Shown in pieces: positions 23,323 to 36,400 of a stretch of DNA of 64,000 bases. The DNA is from Pristionchus mayeri (Eukaryota > Nematoda > Chromadorea > Rhabditida > Neodiplogasteridae). The notes below the pieces were generated by a model, which had not been told where the DNA came from, did no database searches, and worked only from the letters and a program-made list of their open reading frames with translations. Within the stretch, counting starts at the first letter, position 1. Each line of letters begins with the position of its first letter. The stretch lies in assembly GCA_036245805.1 (NCBI GenBank), contig BTRK01000006.1, positions 29,950,901 through 30,014,900 of the forward strand, in the 5' to 3' direction. A program made the position numbers and the translations under genes.

Positions 23323-24911
23323 GCCCCGCCTCCTTCTTCCCCCACTCTCATCTCACCCTCCTCCATACTCCCCCTCTACATCAGTCCTCTTCATTTCTAC
23401 GGAAACGAGAACATCAATCCATTTCATTCTTATCATCTCATAAGTTTCCATAATTCACCATCCGAATTCGCCGTTCCTTGTCTGGAGATCCATTCACTGC
23501 GTATTTCCCCCCTTCCCCATCTCTGTTGCCTTTTCTATTCAGGTCTCTCTCCCGGGTATTCATTCCTACTTTTTTCCTCCTCCCCTCTATCCATCCGTTC
23601 CATTATATTTCGAGTCGTCGGACTATCCATACTTATTTTCACATTTTCGGCCCTCGAAATACTTTTTGGTCTTCCCTATTTTTAACTATTGTTGAATCTG
23701 ACAAAACCGACTTGTCTCGACTCGCATCTGTTGTTATTCCTACCTTAATCTCTCATGTTCAACTGTACAATATATCTCTTCTATTGGCGTACTCTTGCCC
23801 ACTGATACCTTTCTGACGCATTTATAATCATATTTGAATAAGCTTTTGAGCGGTTCTCTCTGTGTCCTGTCACCTGTACTAATCATTTGACTCACGCCCT
23901 TATCGTGCGCTTTGTGCCATCCATCAGCTTTCGAATTTTTCGAGACTTTCTAATAAAGTAGTGTGTCTATTCCTCATTCCCATTTCCTCCTTTCACATTT
24001 CCCATTGCAGATCTTTCTTCTCCAAATGCGCGAGTCCTGAGATAGTCGAGGCGAACGTTCCCATTCTTCCTTCCAATTCGAGATAGCATTGGACGATGAG
24101 GTAATCCTTCCCTCTCTTCATTCATTTCTCTTTTTTCTGCTTCCATCTTCTCTCCCGCTCGTTTTATTCCTTTAAATGTGCGACTAATGACGACGCGAAG
24201 AAAACAGCCCCCCGCAAAATTGGATGCTCAAAACCATAGAGGATGGGGGGAGAGAAATACTAATTAGCACTCGTGCTCATCATTATTTGCTCATTATGAG
24301 ACCCTGGAAACTCACGAATCCCGAGTTTCGAACAAACTTTTCCTTCACTTCAACTCATGCATCTCAAACTCCCGCTTCCACTTCCTCCTGTTGCCACTGG
24401 CACCTTTTGATGCTTTTCTTCTCTCCTTTAGTCCTAGCTTATCCCCTCCTCTTCATCGAGTGGCTGGAAAAGCCAGAATCATAAAGTAAGGGAAACCCGG
24501 CTCGCTACCAAAACGAGAGAAGGAAACACGCAGTAGTAAAAATCTGGCAGAAATCTAGACAGAAGCGATGAGAGAGAGAGAGTGAGAGCGGCAGAAATCG
24601 AGGTGGAGAGGGGGAGGAGTTGCTAGACAGCAACTGAAATAGTCGAGGGAACACGCCATACTCATGGATTGGCGGATAAATGCCCGTGTGAAATCTGCAT
24701 ATTCCCCTTCCTCTGTCCTCCCTCTGGGTAATCGCGCGTACTCGCCGCGTCCTTGCGCAACACAGGAAATCCGCGGACTCTGAGAGAGACTAACAGCCTA
24801 CGACGGATCTCAGTGAACCGTGCACTCTATACTCTACCTCAATAGGCTGAGTGTGTACGAAAAATCAGAATTAAGAAACTGGAGAAAGAGAAAGAAGTGA
24901 GATAATTTGAG

Positions 24912-27900
24912 GATACTTGTGTCTCTCCTCCTGCTGCCTCCTCTCATATCATCTTCCATCACATTCTCAGTGGAGGAACCCTCACTGCATCCGAAGGGAA
25001 GACATCGACACCATCACAGACATAGACACGAACGGGGTCAGTCAACATTATATATTTAATTGTAGTCGCTCGTTCTCTAGCAGAAATAAGATAGCACTGA
25101 ATCGCCTTAAGACACTAGTCTAGTGTACAGTCCTCTTCGTCCTCTTCGTTTTCATCTCTGCCTCTTCTCTAATTCCCCACTCCACTCATACCCCCTATTC
25201 GTCTCTTTAATGACTTATTGCGTCGACACTTGTTCGCTCCTTTGTCTTTGTATTGCATAGTATCCCTCACCAATCTCCGATTCAGGGGAGAAAACATGCA
25301 GAACCTCTCCTATCCCTTTCTATCACCCATCTCCCTCTCTTCTAAAGGGTAGTTTTCGCGTCTCTAAACGACCGACAATGAATACCCAATCGGCCCATGT
25401 CCTCTTCCCGCAGTCACTTCATCGCTCCCTCACAAAACGGAGTCCCAAACGGGGTTAAATTAAAGATGCTCTAATACGGTAGGTTTACTGATGGATGTAT
25501 GCATATGTCGAAGTGGTGAAAGGGTTATAGTCGGTCTTTTGAATCGGGCAAACAATGCTAGTGTCTCTGTAGTAATGAATCATCTTCAGTGGCTCTCTCC
25601 TCTCGACCGAGTGAATTAGCATGTAGAGTGGTCAGTCTCTCCCTGAGGATGAGGGAGGGACAGTGAGAGATGAAGAGGAGACAAGGGGGGGAGTACTCAA
25701 GCAACATCCAATCGAGTCCCTTCCCACTTCCTATGAGATATTATGAAATACTCTACATTCAAATGAGATACGCACACTGAGTCACAGGAAAGTCCTTGAG
25801 TCAGAATTTTCAATCATCTACCTCTTGATTTATAGGAGATGACAGCCTTTTGGAAATTCCCCTGGTAATCTAGGTACCGAAAGAGAGAAAGGTGGTAGTG
25901 AGAGCAGTCAGTGCACTAAGATTTATTGGGAGTCTGCTGCCCTTCGCAGGTGTCATTAGTGCCCTTTTCTCTCCCTCTGGGGGCCTTTCGATGGCCCCAG
26001 TTATCGTATGATTAGTGTCCAACGAGTAGACTCGAATCGAACATGTCGGTGTGGCTCTTATTTCATCTGATTTGCCTTGGGGGGGGGGGGGTTCATTGAG
26101 AGGCAATCTCCTCCGTAGGTGGTCTCTCTCCCTCCAGCTAATTGATCAGTATCTCATTCTCATAATGCGCACACTAGATGACATCTGTCGTCATCTTCCC
26201 TCTTCATCTCTTCTTTCGCGGACTGCAACCTCTCACCATAATTGAGAGTCGTCTGACCCGTCGAGGACACGCTCGATTGAACTGATGAGCCCGAAAGAGG
26301 TTTGGTGGACGAGACCGCCTTATGAAATGAGAGGGATAGTCTGGGGGGGGGGGGGTATTTCTTTGATTTACCAGTCCGTAATCCCCATCCAGCCACTATG
26401 TGTTGTACATTCACACACTCCGTCCCAATCCTCATTTTTTGAGCGCGTAGTTTGGAGATTCTCTGAGACACCATACGACAACTTTATGTCTCCTTCTCTC
26501 CGAGGAGGCGCGGATATTATTACAATGTGCCAACGATCTGGTGGTGGAATTCATCTACTCTAGCGAGAGGTCCACCGGATTTCGTGTCAATTTCATGTCT
26601 GACCAGGCATTTGATTGACACCACATATCACCGTATGAAAAATATCACGAGGGCCGTGCAAGATAGGGAAGAAAAGGGACAAACGTCCAATCTAATCAAT
26701 ATTGCAGACCAACCAGTGGCCGTGGGTGATCTTCCCCCATCCAAGCCGGAGAGATTCATACTCAACTGCCCGCATGTCGCAGATGCCAATAACAAAGATG
26801 TACGTCGAATCGGGTAAAAATAAAATCACTAGAGGATGTGAATTAAGGTGCACATCGAGGTCACGTGGACTCTTGACGACACTGTTCTACTCAAAATTCG
26901 GGACGGAGAACAGATAGTTCATTTCAATCGATCGAGCTTCAGGAAGAAAACATTTGATGGTATTAGGCAGGGATATACGGTAGCTGATCCTGAATGTTCA
27001 GGGAAGCACGTGGTTCGAGTGGAGCTCACAGGCGGCCGCTACATGTTCAACTACGATGAGCTAACTGGCGATTTCATGATGGAGATCAATGAGGTACGAT
27101 AGCACACAAAATGGAATCAATAAGCTTTTCTTGTTTCCCGTATAATTAAAAGTCTTCATTTCCAGGTGCAACCCTTCGACGATTTCGGTTCCTGGCAGTG
27201 TCATATCACACGTAGAAGGAACGCGGAGAGTATATCTGAATCCACGAGGAAATCGATCGTCGCTCCTCCTGGAGCCACTGAGCGTCGCGCTGCAGCCAAG
27301 GAGAAGACGAGGATGCAAGCTGTACGGTGTACTTAATAATTTCAAAACTAAACACGCGCTGTGCAATACCTTAAAACGCTTGTCTAGTCAATTATGTTGT
27401 GCCTTCTACGCATTCCCACTCTGACCTCCCATCTTCCCATTGACTCTCATATTCTCTAACTTCTCTCGGACTCATCTGATCCTCTTCACTTTAATAGCCA
27501 TTTCCTACTTCGTCTCTCCGCTGCTTCTTTCTATCATCATTCCTCCTCTCCTTTCACTACTCAATTTCGTAAAGAGAATCAGGAAAAGCGGGGAAAGAGA
27601 GGCGGGGGTCGAACAAATTTCGGCCCTGTCGCTTTCCGATTCAGCTGAGATGCGACTGAAAAATAGACAGAGCGAGCAAAACATCAAACTAAGCCAGCTT
27701 AGAGGGAGAAGCAGTTTCGCACATTATCTCAAGAATACTCAACTTTTTCACACGCTTGAAAACGCCGTAAAGTTATCGGACGAGTAATGATGAGGCATTT
27801 GGAGGATTGTATTTGGGGAACGGCGGAAAGCATTCTCGAGTTCTACACCCTCGCTCAAGTGGCACTACAACATTAGCACGCGATGCCCCTCTGGGGTTGG

Positions 27901-29946
27901 CAACCCCTCCCCCTCCCCCTCCCCCCCTTCTTTCTGATCCAAAGGTACCAAGGAACACCTCTAGTGCACTTCATCATTTCGCTTCTTACCATCTGCTTCT
28001 CAGTGGATCAGAGTTCGATAGGGAGCTGGGATCTCTATCTCCACTTCACGAGGTGGGGCTACTCGAGCTACTCACAGATCTCATTACCGACCTCTAATGA
28101 GAAAATTGCATTAGAGTTCTCTCTGAGAGGGCGCGCTCTTGAGAACCCTAGTGGTCAGAGAGGAATCCATGCAATCTCGGTGCTGAGACAACCTCAGGAA
28201 AGACTACCCCCAGGGGGGAGGGATTGCGAGAGGGAGAAGCCTATCAATCTGTCACAGGACGTCTGCCAGGTTGTGAGATTATAATTAAAGCTTTGAGCAG
28301 GGGGAAAGACTGAGAGGGGCAATAGAAACAATGTGACCACCTGGCCACTCCCATCATCCTCCGTCATAGCGAGAAAATATCTGTCGAGGGCTGGTTGAGG
28401 TCAATAAAACACTGGACAATTCAAATTCGGCTCTATTTTCGCATCGAACTCATCTCATGCATCGAAGACAAGTGTGAATTGTGCTATGCATGTGTTCCTT
28501 CCCTCAGAGGAAGAGACGACAGCTTGAGACAATGGTCGTTAATCACCCTCCGTGCCCCATCTCAAACCATCCCGTCCTCATTGAGAATTCCGAGAACAAT
28601 GCACCACGGAATTCCATGACATCCGATTGTCACTATCATTGTTCACTTTCGGATGTCGCACAAATAAAATGACAGCACCGGAAGGAGAACGGTGAAGTAA
28701 GAGAAGAGGAGAGATGGGATGGGGTGGTCATAAGGAATTCTCAGTCTCCATACGGTCTGTTGTGTGGATAGAGGCAATCACATTCTTCGTGACAGATCCC
28801 CATCCCGTTAAATGGGCTGAATTAGTGCGAGCGAGCGGGCGGTCGTTAAATTCTCAACAATCTTGCGCCCATTAAGCAACCTTGAACCGCGATGATCCTT
28901 CTAGATTTTACCACCTTCATTATCTGGATTGCACGTGGAGGGAAGGAAGGGGACGATGGTTAGGGTCTGCTGATCTCTCGTCCCCTTATACTCTCTTCCT
29001 AATTGCATCCGATCTACTTGCATAGAACACTCGAAACCTAATTATCATAATACCCCACTGGGGGGATATCAACAGTATTGTCTCACGCAAAACATCTTGT
29101 AGATTACTGTAGATATGTCGAGAAAGAGAAATTCCATTTTTGTTCCAAGTGGATGAATTCCAGAGAGACTCATCTTCAGAATATGACAAGTGTGGTGCTT
29201 TTCACACACTCCATTTCACAGCCATTCCTCTCTGTCAAATTAGAGGAACTCGGGAAAGGGCTCCATTGGGGAGATTTGAGGAGAAATTCTGACAACTGCG
29301 GACACTCCATTCCGCCCCAAATGATAAAACTATTTTCCCATCCCCAACTATTTGCATGTTGAGCGGGATATACGGAATCCGATAGGAAGATAACTTATCG
29401 ATCTGGTTGCAGACTACGATAGCCTACCGTAATTCCGATCATCGCGAATACCCCAAGGCACGGATTGACTATGGTAGCCAAGGAGAAGAGTATGAGACGA
29501 GAACTACCCAGAAGTTCTCAGCCTTCACTCGACCCGATCAGAACTCGGTACAAATCAGTAGGTGAGTACATCTTTTATATTATTAAACTATTCGGAAAGA
29601 TCTCACTTCTAGAAATTGATGATTACAGAGACAGTACAGACCGTCGTCGACAGACAGTCGTCTTCGATCGATCCGTCACCAAGGTACTGTAGCTGCCACT
29701 ATGATACAAGACTACAATAACGTACTCTACCGTACTCAACATTCCTTTCAGGATTATCGTCAGCATTCGATCGACTACGAATTGTCGATGGCCGACGAAG
29801 AGAACGACGATTTCCACTACGAGGGATTCTCGAAACGAGCCAGGGCAGCAGCTATTGGTTCCAATGGAGGGCCATCCGCTGTCCATCCACTCTCACTGCT
29901 CCTCATTCCCCTTATTGTAGCTGTGATGAACAACGCACGTCTCTAG
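24912..29946 (+). CDS. Secreted or GPI-anchored protein with CUB-like and Ig-like domains
   Basis: An exon at 24912-25036 encodes a signal-peptide-like run ILVSLLLLPPLISSSITFSV, then a His/Arg-rich string; its ATG must lie in an upstream exon. An exon near 26515-26600 reads NDLVVEFIYSSERSTGFRVN, typical of the C-terminal strands of a CUB domain. The next exons give ERFILNCPHVADANNKD, VHIEVTWTLDDTVLLKIRDG, HVVRVELTGGRYMFNYDE and DDFGSWQCHITRRRN, an Ig-like domain with its Cys, Trp and DxGxWxC signature. After a 2-kb intron come basic and acidic exons (ARIDYGSQGEEYETR, DYRQHSIDYELSMADEE) and a C-terminus PLSLLLIPLIVAVMNNARL, which suits a GPI-attachment signal, with stop TAG 29944-29946. A role in cell-surface adhesion or receptor clustering is inferred from domains only. 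The joint between the CUB-like and Ig exons is unresolved, and 25040-26480 may hide more exons. Confidence 0.55.
25130..26440. other. Probable long intron of the CUB/Ig-type gene
   Basis: Contains CT-rich stretches and G-tracts (GGGGGGGGGG at about 26081 and 26343). No exon was identified with confidence. Confidence 0.35.
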
Positions 29947-30041
29947 TTAGTCATTGCACTCTCACTCATAGTCAAGTAGAGTATCAACACTATCCTTCCC
30001 CTGTTCTCGACACCACTACGAGTCTTCCTTTTTCATTCTGT

Positions 30042-31538
30042 TTAACACGGATCTCCTGTAAAAATGCAGGAACCGATGCGACAAAAAAATTTTGGATCAC
30101 GGATTTCGCTGTAAACGTGAGAACTGACCAAAGTGAGGGCGGGGAGAACGCCTGTCTACTTCATTCCTCGAAATTTGCATGTTGAACGGAGTTATGACCT
30201 ACCGCGTTGGAAGGCCGTATATCGGTCAGTTTTTGACCTACATCGAGCGGATTTTTTTTCAATCGACTCTTAATAGAGAAATCTACAAATAAGTTCTCTT
30301 ACGCTCCGGGCGCAAATGACGTCTTCACATAGTTTCATGCGAAAAACCGTTTTTCTCAACTCAATATGATAATGTTCTACCTTTTCTGATGAAAACTTCA
30401 CGATTTTTATTCTTGATTCGGATTCCCCATCCCCGAAATGGGGTACGTGCATAGTTCATTTGTCGTGGGAGGAGGAGTATCATATCGGCACTCAGTGGGG
30501 AGAATATGAACATAGTGCGATTTTTGAATGAAACATGTTTTGGTACGTATCTCCCCTCCAACTTATGCAAATGAAAGAACTTAGGCCACTTTTGGATACC
30601 TCTCCAGTAGGTCTCCAACAAACCCTAAAGTTAGTCGTTTTCGAGATACTGAGTAAAAACTAGTTGTATAGCACTTTTTTCAGAATTTTGAGGCGAAATG
30701 ATCCCAAAGTCCACTATAACCTTGTATCTACTCGATTTTTATTTTTGATTCGGATTCACCATCCCCAAATTGGGGTACGTACATAGTTCATTTGTCGTGT
30801 GGGAGGAGGAGTGTCATCGCTACTCAGTAGGGGAGTCTAGGACTTGTATAAATTTTTTGAAGAAAATGAAATTATCTCTGTGTAATGCATTGAATAGTCT
30901 TTTTACTCCGTATCTCGAAAACGACTTACTTTAGGGTTTCATTGAGTCATTGTTGGAGACCTACTGGAGAGGTATCCAAAAGTGGCCTAAGTTCTTTCAT
31001 TTGCATAAGTTGGAGGGGAGATACGTACCAAAACATGTTTCATTCAAAAATTGCACTATGTTCATATTCTCCCCACTGAGTGCCGATATGATACTCCTCC
31101 TCCCACGACAAATGAACTATGCACGTACCCCATTTCGGGGATGGGGAATCCGAATCAAGAATAAAAATCGTGAAGTTTTCATCAGAAAAGGTAGAACATT
31201 AGCATATTAAGTTGAGAAAAACGGTTTTTCGCATGAAACTATGTGAAGACGTCATTTGCGCCCGGAGCGTAAGAGAACTTATTTGTAGATTTCTCTATTA
31301 AGAGTCGATTGAAAAAAAATCCGCTCGCTGTAGGTCAAAAACTGACCGATATACGGCCTTCCAACGCGGTAGGTCATAACTCCGTTCAACATGCAAATTT
31401 CGAGGAATGAAGTAGACAGGCGTTCTCCCCGCCCTCACTTTGGTCAGTTCTCACGTTTAAAGCGAAATCCGTGATCCAAAATTTTTTTGTCGCAAAGGGG
31501 TTCCATTTTCCTGCATTTTTACAGGAGATCCGTGTTAA
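30042..31538. mobile_element. 1.5-kb palindromic element with TTAA ends
   Basis: The left arm (30042 to about 30640) and right arm (about 30945-31538) are near-identical inverted copies of about 600 bp. The ends read TTAACACGGATCTCCTGTAA and, mirrored, TTACAGGAGATCCGTGTTAA. A frame of 86 codons is present in both arms (30621-30361 and 30950-31210) and is not a known protein. The TTAA at both outer ends could be a target-site duplication of the piggyBac type, or simply part of the repeat. No transposase is present, so the element is non-autonomous. Confidence 0.9.
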
Positions 31539-31693
31539 GCAATGTATTCCTATCGTTTCTTCTACTACCCGGGTTCCTTTCCTGTCCCTATTGCCTCATC
31601 TACAGTATTCTCTTGTTTCGAAGCATATTTCATTTTCCATTTCTTATACAGATCGAAACAGATAAAAATTATATCATTTCAGGATAAAAATGT

Positions 31694-32776
31694 CTATTGT
31701 TTTAAAGATAATAATTCTAAATTACGCACCTTAGCCTTCATGGAGTGTTCGAGTGCACTCTCCACCAGCACGAGATTGCTCACTGACCGATCGAGCAGTC
31801 TCTGAAAGAGAGACAAAGGAGTTAGACCTGAAGCAGGGGGGGGGGACACAGAAATGAGACATCATGACAATGAAAGATATATGAATTAACCTGAGCGAAA
31901 ATTTGGGAATGGAAGTTGAAGAGAGAAACGGAGAGTGGCATCATCGATTTTTTCACTCCCGAACGATAAAGAAGATGACGTTCAAGAGAATCTAAAAAAC
32001 TTTTAATTTATTTAATTATTATTATAGCCCCGGTGTGTAATTATTCTGTAAGTAGTCGTAACTCATAAAAAAAATCTGAAGCCCTTGATATATATCTAAA
32101 TATGTTCACCCCCCCCCTCCCTCCATTCCACTCACCGAGTGCTTTATTCGTGACAGGAGCAGCTCCTTCAGCAGTGAGTCTCTTCCTCGCCTCCTTCATA
32201 ATGTACTGCTCCCTCGTCTTCGCATCCAGTCCATCACTCGCTTTCACCTCTCAATATGCACACTGAACAATAGAATGAGTGTTGACAACGATACCTTCTT
32301 CCTCACTCTCCTCTCCACTCTCATCATGCCTCTCTTCTGAATTGAATGACGAAGAGTCACAGGATCGAAATTGACTGATCTGGGAAGACAATATATTATA
32401 TTCTCTTGGTTTCCAGAAGATATAATTACCTATAATCGACAATTTTAACTGTGTAATTGCAAAAAGTCGCATTAAATTCTCACCTGACTGCTGCATTTTG
32501 CGACCTCGTTGCATGACTGTGGGAGAGCAACGATGGTTTGAGATGAACCGGGGTCATCAACAGCCTGTTAATATAATAATTTACGAAAAAAATATAATCT
32601 TATTCACGAAAATGGTACACTATGATCGTATGAGACAAGGAAAATATTTCTAGTTTCATGGCTAACAGCAAACGTCTAATAACTCAAGCGAATATTACCT
32701 GTACGGGGTAAGTTGAATAGAAATTCAGCCAAGTGCTACTGCACCGAAACGACCGAGTCGCGAGACGAGAAAGCAT
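31694..32776 (-). CDS. Unknown protein with a probable mitochondrial targeting peptide
   Basis: The minus-strand ATG at 32776 opens MLSRLATRSFRCSSTWLNFY, an Arg/Ser-rich sequence without acidic residues, as expected of a mitochondrial presequence. Further exons read DDPGSSQTIVALPQSCNEVA (about 32567-32485), ISQFRSCDSSSFNSEERHDE (about 32378-32290, followed by an acidic run), SDGLDAKTREQYIMKEARKR with LTAEGAAPVTNKAL (about 32245-32135), and RLLDRSVSNLVLVESALEHS (about 31802-31733). The last exon may run on to a TAG at 31696-31694. I do not recognise the family. Its 3' end lies 156 bp from the palindromic element at 30042-31538. Confidence 0.5.
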
Positions 32777-32983
32777 GCACCAACTGGAACGAGAGAGATC
32801 AAAGATCAGTTGAAAACTGAAGATCAAGAGTATCTACATTGAAGGCATTAAAACTACGGCGACTGAAAAATGGATCGAGAAATGCCAAGGATTAGCAGTA
32901 ATGTTCAAAGATCATAGATCAGTGATGAAGAGAAATAGTGGACATGATCCGGCAATAAAATTCTATCTCGAACACAGCCAATT

Positions 32984-33053
32984 GCTCTCGTGGCTGAGGA
33001 GTAAGTGTCGCGGTATGGCGCCCGTTTGACCCGAGTTCGGGTCCGCGTACCCA
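32984..33053 (+). ncRNA. tRNA-like sequence (tRNA pseudogene or SINE head)
   Basis: TGGCTGAGGAGTAAGTG at 32991 resembles an internal box A (TGGCnnAGTGG), and GACCCGAGTTCGGGTCC at 33028-33044 resembles box B (GGTTCGAnnCC) at the usual spacing. I could not fold a complete cloverleaf: acceptor-stem pairing is poor. A decayed tRNA or a tRNA-derived SINE is more likely than a working tRNA. Confidence 0.35.
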
Positions 33054-33409
33054 CATTGTTCGATTGATGAATTGTTATCCCTGTCTGAATGTTTGAGAGG
33101 AAGGAAAAACGTACTGACGAACACTTTTGCATATTTTAATATTAGCAAAAAAAACAAGTATGAAATGGAAATCCAATCACAGAGCCGACCAATAAACAAA
33201 TACTACATCATATTTATTGTACAACAACATGAAAACTTTTCGACTGCCCGTTCAGATAGGAATATAAAGGAACTGAGATCGACAATTAATATCTCAAAAA
33301 CCTTATTAGGTGAACATAAATAAGCGATTCTGCAACAATCAAACGTAACATTCTACATAGTGAACAGATGTGACAATGACTATTGCCCTCTCCTCAGCAG
33401 TATTTCTCT

Positions 33410-36400
33410 CTAGATGGCTAACAAACTGGCAGAGATGGCCTCGCTCAGTTTCAGTCGATGTTCCCTCGGTGCTCGGATGTTCGTGTGGAGGCCATCGGCA
33501 GAGAGGGAGATCACCGCATTCAGCTTATCCTGCCAATCAAGGGAGTACTTTGTAGGAAGTGTGAAGGAAACGGTGATAAGACATCTCGGAAAATGCTATT
33601 TCGGAAAAGGACATCGGAAATTTTGGCGGAAATTCCAAGAGCGCTCACATGACTTATGAAGCTATTTTCTCCTAATTAAAATAATATTTTTTAAAAATTT
33701 TATTCAATTGTAATGTAAATTTAACAGAATCTGATTATAACAAGAAATTTGTTTAAAGTTTCCGAGATGCTCTTTTCCAAAATTGAATTTCCGAGATGTC
33801 GTTTTCCGAAATGTTTTTCCGACATGTCTTATCACCAAGGAAAAATGCAGTTATCAACACTACTTTGACCATCCCCTTGCCGTATTGGGAAAATATTCGA
33901 GCGCGATTAAGAAATAACTTACGATAGAGAAAAGTGTCTTGCCGTTTTCTTTGCTGACGTTTACTGAGAAACCGGCTTTCTGAAAAGAAATCAGTACCAC
34001 ATAAATACTCAGGGAAAATACAAAAAAAATATTCTCATCAACAGTTTTTTTTAAATTTTCGCGGACAACGAAAACGTGAGTATTTTAGAAAAGTAAAATA
34101 TTTGTGATATATGCTAAGATGAACGAATAGATGGGATTGACTGACTGATATGCTCTTGGTGAGTGCCTCGACGGAGAGTTTACCCGTGTAGACTGGACGA
34201 GTAGCAGTCGACGCCCATTGAGGAGCAGGCTGAGAAGAGATTGAGTCACACTAATATAGTGACCACCCACTCTCTCTCTCTGTCTTGAGGGCTAAAGAAA
34301 AGGGGGATAGAGCGTAAGAAGGAACCTCCAGTTTGAGTTGATTATCGTAGCAGTTGAGTACTCCCTTGAGCGAGCACAATCCCCTCTCTGGATGCGCACT
34401 GAAGCCACGAGGACGAAGCTGAGCTGCGATCTGAGACAATGCCCTCTTTCTACTACCCCCCCCCCTCCCGTCAACTAGCAGACTGGTCGAGTACCTCGGG
34501 ATGAATTCTCATCTTCCTCTTCCTCGATTTACTGGGAATTCTAGCTGTTTCCTCGTGTCGAAGAGGAGTCACTGGATTCTGCAAGTGATTCCATCCAAAT
34601 ACAGTTGGTATGACATACCCAATTATTAAGAAAGGATTGTCACAAAATCGGAAAAATAGCAGTTGGGTTAAAAATGGAATGGAAGGTAGAAGACGTACGT
34701 ATTCGACGCAAGTATTGGGTATATCAGAGTGTCCTCGAGTGTACGCATCGGGCACCACCAGCACCTGCACTCCATCCACTACACCAGACGATACGAATAC
34801 AAAACAACAACATGATTGTTAAACGAGAAATAAGCACCGCAATGTCATGATTTGACAAAAATGTATTGACTAAAGTTAACGTAACCGTCCGCTATCAGAA
34901 ATATAATAAACAAGCTCACGGTGGGTTTCAGTTCTGGCAATATGTTGTGATTGAGTTGCCAGAAATCGACTCGACAATCCACGGGGTAATAGAGGCATCT
35001 GGAGGAGGAGGTCACATTACAATTACACCTATCCCAAATGGATATCCCCTTCTATAATGAGCGAATTTAATAGTAACAATTCCTTGTTCTAAAATTCTAA
35101 AAAAATAAGAAAAATAATGATAATTCGAAAAGCACGATAACATATTTCTGTATGACACTAACCGAATCTTTAGATCTTCAAATGGTCCGTATACATCTTG
35201 TGGGGGGTATTCAGCATCTGGAAGGAGGGAGAGATGAGCTGCTTCCCCTTCCCCCTCACCCGATATAATGACTGCATTCCTCGGATCATTCCCCCACATC
35301 TCGATGAGATGAGCAGCATCGCCCACTCTCAGAGAAGGATGACCTGCACAGCAGAATGAGACTCACCCCCTCCAAACAAGAAAGATACAACCAACCAGTG
35401 ATGATGACACAAGGAGTTTTCAATTCGCGTGAGAATTCTCCATATATCGAATCGTACACTTTGATCTTTTTCGTCTCCATCATCTGCGACTTCCCATTAG
35501 TATCTGAATGAGTAGAGGGCCTACTCTGTGGTGTCTGAATGGCTCCTCAGGCATGTAAACCCTCTCCTGATGCCCGTCCGACAGCCTGTGATACACAAGT
35601 GAGCAATGAAGAAATTAATCAAATATATGTGTAACGCTCGTCTTTTTCCACCATATTATATTTTTATAAAAATCATTTACAAATACAATAGTAGCAGGAT
35701 TGGTTGCTCACTCACCACTCTGGGTATACATTTGCAAAGGCGAGAGCTCGTTTGGCGACGGGAGAAATGACGTAGATGGGAATGTCCATCGCCTGCAATG
35801 ATAGAATCATAAGGAATGAAGATCGGATTTGGAAATATGATGATGCCACTTTCACGTCGGTCCGTATATGTTTATGAGGAAGGAACTACCATTCAAATAA
35901 ATCAAATAGCAAGTACTAACTGCATCGAGAGTCTTCGCTAGTAGATCCAATAAGTCGAACATGAGGCCGCACGGATTGATCTGAAACAATGATGATAAAA
36001 CTTGAGGATCGGCGATAGGCCGGGCGGAGCCTATGTAACCTATGGTCATTACCGAAATTGTGAGAAGCATTTAGAAAAAAAGAAGATGGAAAAAAGGAAG
36101 TGTACCGGTAGGATGACTGATCCCTGCTGCTTCACTGTCTCTGCAACTGCACTCACGAGGGCCATCGCACTCTTCTGTAATCGACTTCCATCCACAACTC
36201 ACTCATCTATGCAAACAACATCAATTCTTGAGTTTACGACATACATTAAGAACAATGTTTGCTGTCCGTATATTGCTACTTAAATGATCAACACCTCCAC
36301 TCTCCTTTCCCATTATTTCCCCTACCTCTGGACTGTTGTCTCTCAGCGTGCATAGTGACGTCACCACCATCGTATCCAGATCCTTGAATGGTTTCCAATC

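Larger units (their letters stand above)
22100..24900. other. Long non-coding stretch with a CT microsatellite
   Basis: No exon series was recognised on either strand. Frames within 23065-23816 are created by the CT-rich sequence. Purine tracts (GAGAGAGAGA) occur near 24570. The part just before 24912 probably contains the promoter of the CUB/Ig-type gene. Confidence 0.4.

Noticed and set aside
23065..23685. Plus-strand frame of 206 codons rich in Ser and Leu
   Set aside because: It is produced by the CT microsatellite and its pyrimidine-rich surroundings. There is no protein-like pattern outside the repeat.
27440..27787. 115-codon plus-strand frame with hydrophobic segments
   Set aside because: It falls in the long intron of the CUB/Ig-type gene, lacks splice partners, and its hydrophobicity comes from CT-rich sequence.
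30361..30621. 86-codon frame also present at 30950-31210
   Set aside because: It is present in both arms of the palindromic element and has no transposase motif or similarity to known proteins.
32984..33053. Functional tRNA gene
   Set aside because: Box A- and B-like strings are present, but no good acceptor or anticodon stem could be formed, so it is listed only as tRNA-like.
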